64,000 nt of DNA, from contig JAFLDB010000009.1 of assembly GCA_017302615.1 (NCBI GenBank), forward strand, positions 1-64,000, written 5' to 3'. The stretch comes from Sphingomonadales bacterium (lineage in GTDB: Bacteria; Pseudomonadota; Alphaproteobacteria; Sphingomonadales; Sphingomonadaceae). Positions 26,856 to 36,137 of the stretch are shown piece after piece. A program made the position numbers and the translations under genes. The notes below the pieces were generated by a model. That model was not told the origin of the DNA, ran no database searches, and saw only the letters and a list, made by a program, of their open reading frames with translations. Positions within the stretch are counted from its first letter, which is position 1, and every line of letters starts with the position of its first letter.

Positions 26856-27890
26856 TCAGCCAGCCACGAAACTGGAATCGCGGATGACCAGATCATGGCG
26901 GACAATCTCGCGCCCGGCGATGGTCGGCTGTCCCCCGGCGGCGGCTTCCGCCAGCCGCTCGACCGCCTTGGCCCCCATGCGCCGCAGCGGTTGGTGGATC
27001 GTGGTCAGCGGCGGCCAGACGATCTCCGAAACCGGCGTATCGTCGAACCCGGTGATGGCCACGTCCTGGGGAATCCGCAGGCCTGCCTTGTGCGCGGCAA
27101 GCAAGGCGCCTGCTGCCATGTCGTCGTTGGCGCAGACCAGGGCGTGCAGTCGCGGCTCGACCTTGAGCAGATCCTGCGCGCAATCGAGACCGGAGCGGAA
27201 GGTGAAGTTGCCGCGGCGCCATTCCACGGCTTCGCCCGGCACTCCGGCCCGGGCCAGTGCGGCCAGAAATCCGTCGAAACGGGTTTCCGCCGAGGCGTGG
27301 CCTTGCAGTCCCTTGATGAAACCGAAGCGGGTGAAGCCCTGTGCGGTCAGGTGCGCGCCGATGTCGAAGCCGGCCTGATAGTCGTCTATTCCCAACGACA
27401 TGGCGAAGCTTTCGGCCTGCGGACCGCCGGCGATGCAGACCACGGCTATGCCCAGTCCGGCCAGGGTGCGCAGCAATTGCGGATCATCCGAGAACGGCGG
27501 GGTCAGGATCGCGCCATCGCACTGGTCGTCGTTCAACCGCGCGACGATATCGGCCGCGGCGCCCGGATCGTTCTGGTTGATCACATGGGTGATCAGCTGC
27601 ACCCCCAGTCCGGCCCCGGCGCGGGTGGCGCCCAGTTCGAGCGCCGATGAAAAGTACGAGTTCGGCTCGCTGTCAAAGTCCGATGCGTGGATCAGGGCCA
27701 CCCGCACCGCCTTGCGCCCGGCCAGATTGCGGGCCTGCAGGTTGACGCGGTAGCCCAGCTTCTCGACCGCATCGAGCACCTTGGCGCGCACTTCGGCGCG
27801 GACGTTCGGCTGGCTGTTGAGCACGCGCGACACCGTGGTGCGCGCGACCCCGGCCAGCGCGGCAACATCGTCAATGGTCGGCCTGTTCAC
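26856..27890 (-). CDS. LacI-family transcriptional repressor
   Basis: A 344-residue repressor. The N-terminal HTH reads TIDDVAALAGVARTTVSRVLN with the hinge in KLGYRVNLQARNLAG, followed by a periplasmic-binding-protein-like sugar domain (about 60-340). GTG 27890 was chosen because it puts the HTH at residue 4 as is usual and has GGGGC upstream. The longer frame begins at TTG 27959 and adds unrelated residues. It lies directly upstream of the glycan operon, with operators at 26768 and 27982, suggesting control of that operon and of itself. Confidence 0.9.
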   Translation of the reverse strand: MNRPTIDDVAALAGVARTTVSRVLNSQPNVRAEVRAKVLDAVEKLGYRVNLQARNLAGRKAVRVALIHASDFDSEPNSYFSSALELGATRAGAGLGVQLITHVINQNDPGAAADIVARLNDDQCDGAILTPPFSDDPQLLRTLAGLGIAVVCIAGGPQAESFAMSLGIDDYQAGFDIGAHLTAQGFTRFGFIKGLQGHASAETRFDGFLAALARAGVPGEAVEWRRGNFTFRSGLDCAQDLLKVEPRLHALVCANDDMAAGALLAAHKAGLRIPQDVAITGFDDTPVSEIVWPPLTTIHQPLRRMGAKAVERLAEAAAGGQPTIAGREIVRHDLVIRDSSFVAG

Positions 27891-27981
27891 ATTCGCCCCG
27901 ATCGTACTGCCCGCCCACGCCTCTGCCGCTACCTTCGCAACTGTGTCGCGGCTTGGCAAGCGGACATGCTGCGCAGCTCTG

Positions 27982-27998
27982 GAGGGAAGCGCTCCCTC
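27982..27998. promoter_or_regulatory. Second LacI-like operator near the repressor start
   Basis: GAGGGAAGCGCTCCCTC has the same AAGCGCT core as the operator at 26768, flanked by GAGGG/CCCTC arms displaced by one base. It lies about 90 bp upstream of the repressor GTG start and overlaps the end of the EEP gene. Autoregulation is the simple reading. Confidence 0.5.
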
Positions 27999-28947
27999 AG
28001 GCCGTCTTGTTCCTGCACGAGCTCCGCTGCTGACGGAACAGGTCGGCGATCACCGGAAAGTGGTCTGACGCCAGCCGTCCGCCGAAATGCTCGGCCAGCA
28101 CGTGATGCCGCCGCACGGTGAGGCCGGGGCTGGCCAGCACATGGTCGATGGCCCCGCCCGCCTCCGGCACCAGGACCCAGCCGTTGAAGGTGACGAGCGG
28201 ACCGGTCGGCGGCTCGATTGCGGCGGCCCTCGTGTCGCGCAGGTCGGGACCGAGCAGCGCCTGCATCGACGCTTCGGCCAGGGGTGCGTTGAAATCGCCC
28301 AGCAAGATCACTTCCTCCCCCCCGCGCCGGTGCCGGGCGATCCAGTCGCGCAGCAATCGTGCGCTGTTCAGCCGTGCCGCAAGCCCGACATGATCCCAAT
28401 GGGTATTGATCACCAGCAGGCGGGTGCCATGGGTCCGGTCGACCAGGCGCGCCCAGCTTGCCACCCGGCGGAACCCGGCATCCCAGCCGAGCGAAGGAAC
28501 AGCGGGGGTGGGGGACAGCCAGAACATCCCGCTCGCCGCGATGCGATAACGGTTTGTGTCGATCATCAGCGGCGCGGCCTCGCCCTCCAGCTTGCCGTCG
28601 TCGCGTCCGCCGCCGACAACGGCAAAGCCGGGCAAGGCCGCGACCAGATCGCTGCGCTGGCCGGGCAGGACTTCCTGCAAGCCCAGGATCGCGGGTTGCA
28701 GCAGCCGGACCTGCCCGATCAGCAGATCGCGGCGCAGCGCCCAGCGATTGGCCCCGTCGGCCGGGGTGTCGAGCCGGATATTGTAGGTCATCACCCGGAA
28801 ATCGGCGCTGCCGCAGCGCGATTGCGCCCGCGCCGGACCGGCAAGGGCCAGGGCCATCACGAACAGGAGCAGCAGCCCGGTCAAGCCCCATGGCAGAGCC
28901 GGCGAACCATCGGCCGTCTGCCGATTGCCGCGCATTAGATGCCCCAT
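27997..28947 (-). CDS. Secreted endonuclease/exonuclease/phosphatase-fold hydrolase
   Basis: A 316-residue protein with a signal peptide (GLTGLLLLFVMALALAGPARAQ) and the whole DNase I-like motif set: VMTYNIR, LGLQEVL, NTHWDHVG, LLGDFNAP, AIDHVLAS and SDHFPV. Members hydrolyse phosphodiesters (DNA, sphingomyelin, inositol phosphates). Export rules out a housekeeping repair role. ATG 28947 has a GGGGGAG ribosome site and opens the signal peptide; the ORF upstream to 29166 is unrelated to the family. It lies next to the LacI gene and a GH30 locus, so a lipid or glycan phosphodiester is possible, but this is only context. Confidence 0.85.
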   Translation of the reverse strand: MGHLMRGNRQTADGSPALPWGLTGLLLLFVMALALAGPARAQSRCGSADFRVMTYNIRLDTPADGANRWALRRDLLIGQVRLLQPAILGLQEVLPGQRSDLVAALPGFAVVGGGRDDGKLEGEAAPLMIDTNRYRIAASGMFWLSPTPAVPSLGWDAGFRRVASWARLVDRTHGTRLLVINTHWDHVGLAARLNSARLLRDWIARHRRGGEEVILLGDFNAPLAEASMQALLGPDLRDTRAAAIEPPTGPLVTFNGWVLVPEAGGAIDHVLASPGLTVRRHHVLAEHFGGRLASDHFPVIADLFRQQRSSCRNKTA

Positions 28948-29116
28948 CACCACTCCCCCACCCATGCGGCGGTCCGCGCCCCGCGCGGCGGGGCCGATTT
29001 CCTGTCCGGCTTCGCCCGGATAGGCGAAGGAGCCTTTCTGCGCCAGACCCCGAAGCCGCTGCACCGCTGGACGGCGGCCCCCTGAGAGCCTCCTCGTCCG
29101 GCGACCGTGATGGAAC

Positions 29117-30358
29117 TCAGCCGCCGTGCGCCGGCGTGAAAGTGACCGGCATCCGGATGATCGCATTGAACCAGACCGAACGCAGCCATTCCGGCTCTCT
29201 GGCCAGGCGGATGTCGGGCATCTGCGTCACCACCTCTTTCAGCAGGGCGCGCAGTTGCATCTTGGCCAGGCGCGCACCGATGCACACGTGGGGACCGGTG
29301 CCGAAGGCCAGATGGCGTTTGGCATTGGCCCGCGTGATGTCGAAGCGGTGCGGATCCTCGAACACCGCAGGGTCACGATTGGCCGCCGCGAAGGACAGGT
29401 AGATGTTGTCTCCCTTCTTCACGGGATAGCCGCCGATCTCGGTGTCTTCCATGGCGGTCCGGGTGAAATTGGTGGTCGTCGAGGTATAGCGCAGCACCTC
29501 GTCGATGGCATTTTCGATATGCCCGTCGAAATCGCTGCGCAGCAGGGCGTACTGGTCCGGGTGCTTGAGCATCAGGTGAATGAAGTGCGCCGCGGTGGAC
29601 CGGGTGGTTTCGTGACCTGCCATGGCGAAGACCAGCACGAACTGGTTGATCTGCATCGGATCGAGATTGAGCGTCGTATCGTTGACCATGGCGCTGAGCA
29701 GGCGGTCGTCGGGATTGCGACGCTTCTCCTCGGCCAGTTCCTGGGCAAGTGCGAACAGGCCGATCATCGGGTCGAGCGAGTGCTCGGTCCGGCTTTCCAC
29801 ATCGGCCAGCGCATTGCCGTAATCGGCCACCTGGTCGCGCAGGTGCTCGGGAATGCCCATCAGTTCGCAGAAGGTATAGATCGGCAGGCGGGCGGCCACT
29901 TCGGAGACGAATTCACAGTTCCCCTTGCGCGCGGCCGAACCGACGATCTCGGCGGCCATGCGGTCAACCTCCGGGGAAATCGCGGCCAGCGACTTGGGCA
30001 TGAACGGCGGCATGATGACCTTCTTCACCGCCGCGTGATCGGCGGGTTTCATCATCATGAAATTCGCGCGCTGGCGTTCCAGGGCCTCACCCTCGATAGC
30101 CCAGACGACGATCCCCGCCTCGTGCGAGCTGAACAGTTCCTGGTTCATCGAGACGTCCTGGACGTCCTTGTAGCGGGTCAGCACCCAGAACGACTTCGCC
30201 CCCGATGAATCGGGCATCCGCGAGCGATAGGCCGGATTTGCCGGGTTCCAGTGCACCGGATCGTTCTCGCGCCAATGGTCGAACAGGCGGTGCGGAGGGC
30301 CTTGCTCGGCCGGGAAGATCTCCGGATCGAGGATATTGGTATCGGCGAAGCTGGACAT
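29117..30358 (-). CDS. Cytochrome P450
   Basis: A 413-residue soluble bacterial P450. The haem thiolate Cys is at about 359 in FGTGPHVCIGARLA, the I-helix has AGHETTR (acid-alcohol pair), and the K-helix ExxR lies in DEVLR. It needs ferredoxin and ferredoxin reductase, none of which are encoded nearby. It is the last gene of the minus-strand arm of the meta-cleavage cluster, 39 bp after the FAH gene, so it may hydroxylate or O-demethylate the starting aromatic. GGGAGGG precedes the ATG. Confidence 0.92.
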   Translation of the reverse strand: MSSFADTNILDPEIFPAEQGPPHRLFDHWRENDPVHWNPANPAYRSRMPDSSGAKSFWVLTRYKDVQDVSMNQELFSSHEAGIVVWAIEGEALERQRANFMMMKPADHAAVKKVIMPPFMPKSLAAISPEVDRMAAEIVGSAARKGNCEFVSEVAARLPIYTFCELMGIPEHLRDQVADYGNALADVESRTEHSLDPMIGLFALAQELAEEKRRNPDDRLLSAMVNDTTLNLDPMQINQFVLVFAMAGHETTRSTAAHFIHLMLKHPDQYALLRSDFDGHIENAIDEVLRYTSTTTNFTRTAMEDTEIGGYPVKKGDNIYLSFAAANRDPAVFEDPHRFDITRANAKRHLAFGTGPHVCIGARLAKMQLRALLKEVVTQMPDIRLAREPEWLRSVWFNAIIRMPVTFTPAHGG

Positions 30359-30397
30359 GGCAAACCCTCCCTGACTTGTGACGCCAAGCGCGTCTGC

Positions 30398-31267
30398 TCA
30401 GTCGCGCCCGGCTTTCAGCGCGTCCTGTTCGGCCCACCAGTCGCCGCCGCGGGCGACCCGGACCACGGCCTCGCTGTCGGTCGGGCCATGGCCAACCCGG
30501 TGCAGCGGTGCGGGAATCTCCTGGACCGTGTTGGTCAGCCGGCCCACGCCGGTCACTTCCACCTCGACCACGTCGCCGATGTTCATCGGCCGGCTGTTGG
30601 CCGGGGTTCCGGACAGGATCAGGTCACCCGGCAACAGGGTGATGTGGCGGCACAGGTCGGCCAGGATGTAGGGGATGTCGAAGGTCATCTCGGCCACGGC
30701 GCCTTCCTGAACGACGGCGCCATTGATGTAGGTGCGCACGGCCTGTTCGCGGATATCGACCCCGCGGACGATTCCGGGGCCGATCGGGCAGAACCCGTCC
30801 TGGCCCTTGACCCGCAGCATCGAGCCGGCATCGGTATCGCGGAAATCCTGCGCGCCGACATCGTTGACCGGCGCGAAACCGGCAATGTAGTCCCACGCTT
30901 CGGGCGGACCGATGTTGCGCATCGGCTTGCCGATGACGACCCCGATCTCCCCTTCGTAATTGAGGTACCGGCAATCGGCCGGACGCGACAGCTTGCCGCG
31001 GTGGGCGTTGAGCGTGGTCAGGGGCTTCTGAAAGTAGGTCGGCGTGACCAGTTCCGGCGCGCGGAATTCAACCCGCCGGGAATCGTAGTTGAGGTGAATG
31101 CAGATGATCTTGGTGGGATCGCACGGCGGCAGGTAGACCGACTCGGCCTCGGCCACCGTGCGGCCATCGCCCAGCCGCAGCCGGTCACCTTCGGGGCGGA
31201 CCCACTGGGGGGTTCCTTCCAGCAGGATCCGGCGCCATTCCTCGCGCGGGCCATCAAGTACCGACAT
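30398..31267 (-). CDS. Fumarylacetoacetate hydrolase-family enzyme (HpaG-like)
   Basis: A 289-residue FAH-fold metal enzyme. Metal-binding acidic residues are in LNYEGEIGVVIG, with VNDVGAQDFRD and LSGTPANSRPMNIGD blocks. In homoprotocatechuate-type meta pathways this family performs the isomerase/decarboxylase step on the oxidised ring-cleavage product. It is co-directional with the extradiol dioxygenase (33-bp gap) and P450 (39-bp gap). Acylpyruvate hydrolase is the main alternative. The family is certain, the step inferred from neighbours. Confidence 0.85.
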   Translation of the reverse strand: MSVLDGPREEWRRILLEGTPQWVRPEGDRLRLGDGRTVAEAESVYLPPCDPTKIICIHLNYDSRRVEFRAPELVTPTYFQKPLTTLNAHRGKLSRPADCRYLNYEGEIGVVIGKPMRNIGPPEAWDYIAGFAPVNDVGAQDFRDTDAGSMLRVKGQDGFCPIGPGIVRGVDIREQAVRTYINGAVVQEGAVAEMTFDIPYILADLCRHITLLPGDLILSGTPANSRPMNIGDVVEVEVTGVGRLTNTVQEIPAPLHRVGHGPTDSEAVVRVARGGDWWAEQDALKAGRD

Positions 31268-31299
31268 TGTCTCTCTCCCGAAAGTGGTGCCCCTGGCGG

Positions 31300-32202
31300 T
31301 CAGGCCGGAACCATGAAGTCCTTCATCGAATTGGGGGTCGGATGGTGCCCGAAGACATCGCCGGCGTAGTATTCCGACTGCCCGGTCGGCTTGCGGCCGC
31401 CCCAGCCGATCTCGTTCATGAAGCCCGATGGATTCTTGAAGTAGAACGAGAAGTTGTGATCGTTGGCATGGGCGCCCGGCTCGATGATCACCGGAATCCC
31501 CTCGGCCTTGACCAGGTCCAGCGCCAGCCCGACGTCCTCGATCCGGTCGGTCTCGAACATCAGGTGGTTGCAGCGCTTCTCGGCCGGCCCACCGAAGGCG
31601 AAGGTATGCTGGCGATCGTTGCAGTGCAGGAACATCAGCTCGACCGGTTTCGGCAGCATCGGAATGGGCATCTTGTATTCGATGCCGCCGCGCATCCCCA
31701 GAACCGTGTAGAAGGCGTGGATGTCGTCAAAGCTGGCCGTGCGCGATTGCATCATGTGGCCAAAGCCGCCGCCGGCGGTCTTGTAGGCTCCGTGCATCCG
31801 CCGGCCGGGGTGGACCGGCAGATGGTATTGCATCAGCGGCCCATGGAAGATCTCCAGCGGGTAACCGTTGGGATCCTCGAGGAACATGATCTCGAGCACC
31901 TTGCTGGCTTCGGCTTCTGCCGTGGTACCGATCCTGACCGGGATTCCGGCATCCGACAGCAGCTTGGCCATGGCGCGGAATTCCAGGACCCCGGCCACCC
32001 GCAGGCCGGCGGTCAGGACATCGTCGGCGCTGTCCTGGACCAGCTTGATCCGGTGGTGCCAGTAATCCATCCGCAGATAGCGGACCGCCTCGCTTTCGCC
32101 GGGCACCACTTCAAGACCGAGAATCCGGCCGGCAAAGTGTTCCCAGGCCTTGAGGTCGCTCACCCCGATGGTGACGTATCCCAGTTCCGTGACCTGCGTC
32201 AT
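31300..32202 (-). CDS. Type I extradiol ring-cleavage dioxygenase (VOC)
   Basis: A 300-residue two-domain VOC-fold dioxygenase. Fe(II) ligands can be placed as His149 (GFGHMMQ), His213 (CNHLMFE) and Glu264 (FMNEIGW), matching the H-H-E set of BphC/HpaD-type enzymes. It opens a catecholic ring next to the diol. ATG 32202 follows GGAGGCTGAA and lies 1 bp from the aldehyde dehydrogenase stop; the longer 32475 frame would run within that gene. Together with the next enzymes it defines a meta-cleavage pathway. The catechol is likely to carry an acidic side chain, by analogy to homoprotocatechuate. Confidence 0.9.
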   Translation of the reverse strand: MTQVTELGYVTIGVSDLKAWEHFAGRILGLEVVPGESEAVRYLRMDYWHHRIKLVQDSADDVLTAGLRVAGVLEFRAMAKLLSDAGIPVRIGTTAEAEASKVLEIMFLEDPNGYPLEIFHGPLMQYHLPVHPGRRMHGAYKTAGGGFGHMMQSRTASFDDIHAFYTVLGMRGGIEYKMPIPMLPKPVELMFLHCNDRQHTFAFGGPAEKRCNHLMFETDRIEDVGLALDLVKAEGIPVIIEPGAHANDHNFSFYFKNPSGFMNEIGWGGRKPTGQSEYYAGDVFGHHPTPNSMKDFMVPA

Positions 32203-32203
32203 T

Positions 32204-33676
32204 TCAGCCTCCCGCTGCGCCAAACGATCCCTTGCGGACCGCGATGTTCTTGATGTCGCAATAGAAATCGAAGCTGTGCGTCCCGCCTTCGCGGCCAATG
32301 CCGGAAATCCGGCTGCCGCCGAACGGTGCCGCCAGATCGCGGACGAAGAAGCAGTTGACCCACAGCGTTCCCGCCACGACCCGCTCGGCAATCCGCATCG
32401 CCCGGGCCTCGTTCCCGCAGAACAGCGTTCCGGCGAGGCCGTATTCCGTGCCGTTGGCAATGGCGATGGCTTCATCGTCTGACGCGAAGGTCTGCCAGGT
32501 CAGCACCGGCCCGAAGACTTCCTTCTGCGCGATTTCGTCTGACGGGCTGACGTGCGCGAACATGGTCGGCTGGAAATAGAGGCCTCCGGCATCGGCCTGT
32601 CCGCCGCCCCACAGCACTTCGCCGCCCGCCGCCTTTGCGCGTTCGACAAAGCCGGCAACGCGGGCGAAATGCTCGGGATGGATCAGCGGGCCGACGCGGG
32701 TGGCCGCTTCGCGCGGATCGCCGACGGTCATGTGGCTGACGGCGGCGCGAACCTTGTCGAGGAACTCCGCCTCGATCGATTTCTCGACCAGGATCCGGGT
32801 CCCGGCCAGGCACACCTGACCCGCATTGATGTATTGCCCGGCAACCGTCTGCGCGGCGGCATCGAGATCGGCATCGGCACAGACGATGAAGGGCGATTTT
32901 CCGCCCAGTTCGGCGCTCATCGGCGTGATCGAGCGCGCGGCGGCCTGGCCGATGATCTTCGCGGTGTCGGTCGAGCCGGTAAAGCTGATCCGGGCAAGAT
33001 CGGGGTTGTTCACCAGCGCATCGCCGGCAACCTCGCCTATCCCCTGGACCACGTTCAGGACACCGGGCGGAACTCCGGCTTCATGGGCGATGTCGGCCAG
33101 CAGCGAACAGGTCAATGGCGCCCATTCCGGCGGCTTGATCACGATCGTATTGCCAGCGGCAAGCGCCGGGCCGACCTTCCAGGTGGTCAGCATCATCGGA
33201 GCGTTCCACGGTGTGATCAACGCCGCCACGCCCGACGGATCATAGCGGACATTGTTGATGACCTCTTCATGATCGATCACATGATCATTGAGGCCCAGAG
33301 CCCATTCGGCGAAAAACGAGATGTTCTGCGCCGCGCGCGGCACCATGCGGTGCAGGTTGCCCATCAGCAGCGAACCGTTGTCCAGGCTTTCGACCGCCGC
33401 GATATCCTTGCCCCGCGCCAGAATGCCTTCGGCGAAGCGGCGCAGGATCGGCAGGCGGCCTTGCGGACCAAGCGCGGCCCAGGCGGGGAAGGCCTTGCTG
33501 GCGGCCTTGACCGCCATGTCCGCCTCGGCCTGACCAGCGGCCGAAACCGCCCCCAGGTCGCTGCCGTCGATCGGTGAGGCATTGCTGAAGCGCTCGGGCG
33601 AGGAAACCCGCCTGCCGTCGATCCAGTGATCGAGTGAAACGGTTACGCCTGCGATCTCGGCGCAGCTCTGGGTCAT
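32204..33676 (-). CDS. Aldehyde dehydrogenase (HpaE/DmpC-like semialdehyde DH)
   Basis: A 490-residue NAD(P)-dependent aldehyde dehydrogenase. Catalytic Cys is in GQYINAGQVCLAGTRI and the general-base Glu in SAELGGKSPF; ITPWNAP and FTGSTDTAKII line the cofactor site. It is the first gene of the minus arm, directly upstream of the ring-cleavage dioxygenase, so it should oxidise the muconate semialdehyde produced by ring opening, as HpaE does. It begins 153 bp from the divergent TetR gene across a TTGA-N6-TCAA operator. Confidence 0.9.
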   Translation of the reverse strand: MTQSCAEIAGVTVSLDHWIDGRRVSSPERFSNASPIDGSDLGAVSAAGQAEADMAVKAASKAFPAWAALGPQGRLPILRRFAEGILARGKDIAAVESLDNGSLLMGNLHRMVPRAAQNISFFAEWALGLNDHVIDHEEVINNVRYDPSGVAALITPWNAPMMLTTWKVGPALAAGNTIVIKPPEWAPLTCSLLADIAHEAGVPPGVLNVVQGIGEVAGDALVNNPDLARISFTGSTDTAKIIGQAAARSITPMSAELGGKSPFIVCADADLDAAAQTVAGQYINAGQVCLAGTRILVEKSIEAEFLDKVRAAVSHMTVGDPREAATRVGPLIHPEHFARVAGFVERAKAAGGEVLWGGGQADAGGLYFQPTMFAHVSPSDEIAQKEVFGPVLTWQTFASDDEAIAIANGTEYGLAGTLFCGNEARAMRIAERVVAGTLWVNCFFVRDLAAPFGGSRISGIGREGGTHSFDFYCDIKNIAVRKGSFGAAGG

Positions 33677-33747
33677 GCCTCTCTCCTCGGTCGCGGCGGA
33701 CTTGTCGCCGCCTCTGCCCCGACGCTGTTCCGCCGCGAGTCGGGGAT

Positions 33748-33761
33748 TTGAATATGATCAA
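33748..33761. promoter_or_regulatory. TetR operator copy 1
   Basis: TTGAATATGATCAA (TTGA-N6-TCAA) in the gap between the aldehyde dehydrogenase and TetR genes. The same 8 left bases plus TCAA recur at 34503 before the aldolase gene. A second dyad, TGAC-GACA-GTCA, lies 3 bp to the right. Both are well placed for repression of the divergent promoters. Confidence 0.65.
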
Positions 33762-33829
33762 AAATGACGACAGTCAATTTTTGTTGCGGGCCAAGTTGAC
33801 TTTGCAGCGCGCAGGCGGGAAAACCGGGC

Positions 33830-34483
33830 ATGACTGCGAAAACGGCAACCGAGCGAGGCGCACCGGAAGAAGCGGCAGCACCCGTCCGCATGGGGCGGCG
33901 CGAACGCAACAAGCTGGAAAAGCGCGCCCGGATCGTCGCTGCCGCCCGCCGCCTGTTCGATGAACAGGGTTTTGCCGAGACTACCACCCTGCAAATCGCG
34001 GAGGCGGCCGATATCGGGACCGGCACCCTGTTCCTCTATGCCCGCTCGAAGGAAGACCTGCTGGTCCTGGTCTTCAAGGACGAGATGATGGAAGTGGCGC
34101 TGGATTCCTTCCAGAAGCTGCCGGTCGGGGAAACGCTGGTTGAACAGGCGCTGGCGGTCTTTGCGCGGATGATCGACTATCACGCCCGCGATATCGACCT
34201 GACCCGCCTGCTGATGCGCGAGATCAACATGCCGGCCGGGGGGGAAAGCCAATCGGCCATGGATGACCTCACGGGGGTGATTTTCGACCGGTTCGCCGCG
34301 CTGGTCGAGCAGGCCCGGGCCGCCGGACAGATCGAGGCCCGATTCGAGCCGCAGCAGACCGCGCGGATGATCTTCGCCATCTACTATTTCAACCTGTTGC
34401 GCTGGCTGGCAGGCCGGATCGACCGGGAAGCGCTGCTGCCCCAGCTGCGCCGCGAACTGGGGATCCTGCTCGCGCTTGAGTGA
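33830..34483 (+). CDS. TetR-family repressor
   Basis: A 217-residue regulator. The N-terminal HTH is ARIVAAARRLFDEQGFAETTTLQIAEAADIGTGTLFLYARSKED in substance, with the ligand domain from about 80 on. It lies between the two arms of the meta-cleavage cluster with a matching operator on each side, so it most likely represses both and its own gene until an aromatic intermediate binds. A promoter-like TTGACT is seen at 33798-33803 upstream. Confidence 0.9.
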   Translation: MTAKTATERGAPEEAAAPVRMGRRERNKLEKRARIVAAARRLFDEQGFAETTTLQIAEAADIGTGTLFLYARSKEDLLVLVFKDEMMEVALDSFQKLPVGETLVEQALAVFARMIDYHARDIDLTRLLMREINMPAGGESQSAMDDLTGVIFDRFAALVEQARAAGQIEARFEPQQTARMIFAIYYFNLLRWLAGRIDREALLPQLRRELGILLALE

Positions 34484-34502
34484 AAGTTGACTGTAATCAG
34501 AT

Positions 34503-34516
34503 TTGAATATAGTCAA
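34503..34516. promoter_or_regulatory. TetR operator copy 2
   Basis: TTGAATATAGTCAA (TTGA-N6-TCAA), 39 bp upstream of the aldolase start, nearly identical to the site at 33748. TTGACT at 34487-34492 just left may be a -35 element, putting the operator over the promoter. It supports co-regulation of the plus arm with the minus arm. Confidence 0.65.
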
Positions 34517-34555
34517 TCAACCCAAGTGGCGCCGCCGCCACGGGGGAGTGCTGCG

Positions 34556-35335
34556 ATGGCTGCGAACATCAAGGAGCGCTGGCGCAATGGCGAAGTCACG
34601 CTGGGCGCCTGGCTGATGGTTCCCAGCCCCCTCTCGGCCGAGATCATCTCTCGCTCCGGGTTTGATTGGGTACTGGTCGACATGCAGCACGGCTGCATGG
34701 ACTATGAGACGGCGGTCGACATGATCCGCGCGATCGACCTGTCCGGGGCCGTGCCGATGGTCCGGGTGCCGTGGAACGAACCGGGCATTATCGGACGGAT
34801 GCTCGATGCCGGGGCAATGGCAATCGTCGCGCCGATGATCGACAGCGCCGAGGATGCCCGCAGGCTGGTCCAGGCCTGCCGCTATCCGCCAGCCGGGCGC
34901 CGCAGTCTCGGCCCGGTCAGGGTCGGCGCCCGCGACGGGATGGGCTATGTCGCCACGGCCAACGAGCGGGTCTGCGTGATCCCGATGATCGAAACGGCCG
35001 CGGCGCTTGAAGCGGTCGAGGAAATCGCGGCAGTCGAAGGAGTCGACGCGCTGTTCGTCGGGCCGTTCGATCTGTCGCTGGCGCTGGGGCTTCCGCCTGG
35101 CGACAACGATGGCAAGCCGCCCTTCGACGCCGCGATTGGCCGGGTCAATGCCGCCGCCCGGGCCGGCGGCATTGCCACGGCGGTCCTCTCCACCCAGGCC
35201 CTCGCCCCGTTGCGGGCGAGCCAGGGCTTCCGGATGATTTCGGTCATCACCGACAGCCAGGCCCTGGCCATGGCCGCAGCCCAGGGCCTGGCCGCTGCCC
35301 GCGCGGAAATCGAGAGGAGCACCGCCAGTGCTTGA
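34556..35335 (+). CDS. HpcH/HpaI-type class II pyruvate aldolase
   Basis: A 259-residue metal-dependent aldolase. The catalytic His is in [13 protein letters not shown], the pyruvate-binding Arg in [10 protein letters not shown], and the metal ligands Glu and Asp in [11 protein letters not shown] and [12 protein letters not shown]. It cleaves a 4-hydroxy-2-keto acid into pyruvate (or a related keto acid) and an aldehyde, the last step of a meta pathway. ATG 34556 was preferred over 34487 because GGGGGAG precedes it and the domain begins [12 protein letters not shown]. It overlaps the hydratase gene by 8 bp. Confidence 0.9.
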   Translation: MAANIKERWRNGEVTLGAWLMVPSPLSAEIISRSGFDWVLVDMQHGCMDYETAVDMIRAIDLSGAVPMVRVPWNEPGIIGRMLDAGAMAIVAPMIDSAEDARRLVQACRYPPAGRRSLGPVRVGARDGMGYVATANERVCVIPMIETAAALEAVEEIAAVEGVDALFVGPFDLSLALGLPPGDNDGKPPFDAAIGRVNAAARAGGIATAVLSTQALAPLRASQGFRMISVITDSQALAMAAAQGLAAARAEIERSTASA

Positions 35336-36119
35336 TGCCCAGACCCGCGCGCAGATCCTGGCCGGGATCGATGGTGTTTATGAAACCCGCCGGCCGCTGC
35401 CGCTGCTGACCCAGACCTATCCCGGCATCGAAATCGCCGATGCCTATGCGATCCAGCAGGAATTCATCGCCCGGCGGGTGGCCGCTGGGCGCAGGGTCAG
35501 GGGTTACAAGGTCGGGCTGACTTCCAAGGCGATGCAGGAGATGTCGGGTTCGACCGAGCCGGACTTCAGCGCGATGACCGATGACCTGTTCCTGCCCGAA
35601 GACACACCGATCGACAGCACCAGCTTCTTCCACCCGATGATCGAGATCGAAGTGGCCTTCGTGATGAAGCACCCGCTGCACGGCCCCGGAGTCCTGCCGG
35701 TCGACGTGATCCGGGCGACCGATTTCATCCTGCCCGCGATCGAGATCGTCGACTTTCGCGTCGGTCCCGGTCCGGGGATGACCGTGGTCGATACCGTCGC
35801 CGACCTGGCCGCCTGCGGTGCCGCCGTGCTGGGAGGCAATCCCCGCCGGCTGGACCAGCTCGACCTGCGGACCCTGCGGGGTGAAATGGTGATCAACGGC
35901 GAAGTGGCCCAGACCGGCCTCGCCTCGGCCGTGCTGGGCAATCCTGTCACCGCCGTGGCCTGGCTGGCCAACAAGCTGGGCGGCTTCGGCATTACCTTCG
36001 AGCCCGGCCAGACCATCCTGACCGGATCGTTCGTAAGGGCCATGCCGGTGAAAGCGGGGGACGAAGTTGTCGCCCGCTTCGATTCCGGACTGGGCGAAGT
36101 GCGGACGTCCTTCTTCTGA
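35328..36119 (+). CDS. 2-Oxopent-4-enoate hydratase (MhpD/HpaH family)
   Basis: A 263-residue hydratase of the FAH-related fold. Family blocks are [28 protein letters not shown] (metal-binding E-x-E), and [16 protein letters not shown]. It adds water to a 2-hydroxydienoate, giving the substrate of the aldolase gene it overlaps by 8 bp. The start is GTG 35328. Together they are the lower half of the meta-cleavage pathway. Confidence 0.92.
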   Translation: MLDAQTRAQILAGIDGVYETRRPLPLLTQTYPGIEIADAYAIQQEFIARRVAAGRRVRGYKVGLTSKAMQEMSGSTEPDFSAMTDDLFLPEDTPIDSTSFFHPMIEIEVAFVMKHPLHGPGVLPVDVIRATDFILPAIEIVDFRVGPGPGMTVVDTVADLAACGAAVLGGNPRRLDQLDLRTLRGEMVINGEVAQTGLASAVLGNPVTAVAWLANKLGGFGITFEPGQTILTGSFVRAMPVKAGDEVVARFDSGLGEVRTSFF

Positions 36120-36137
36120 ACGCTGGAGCCTTCAGGC

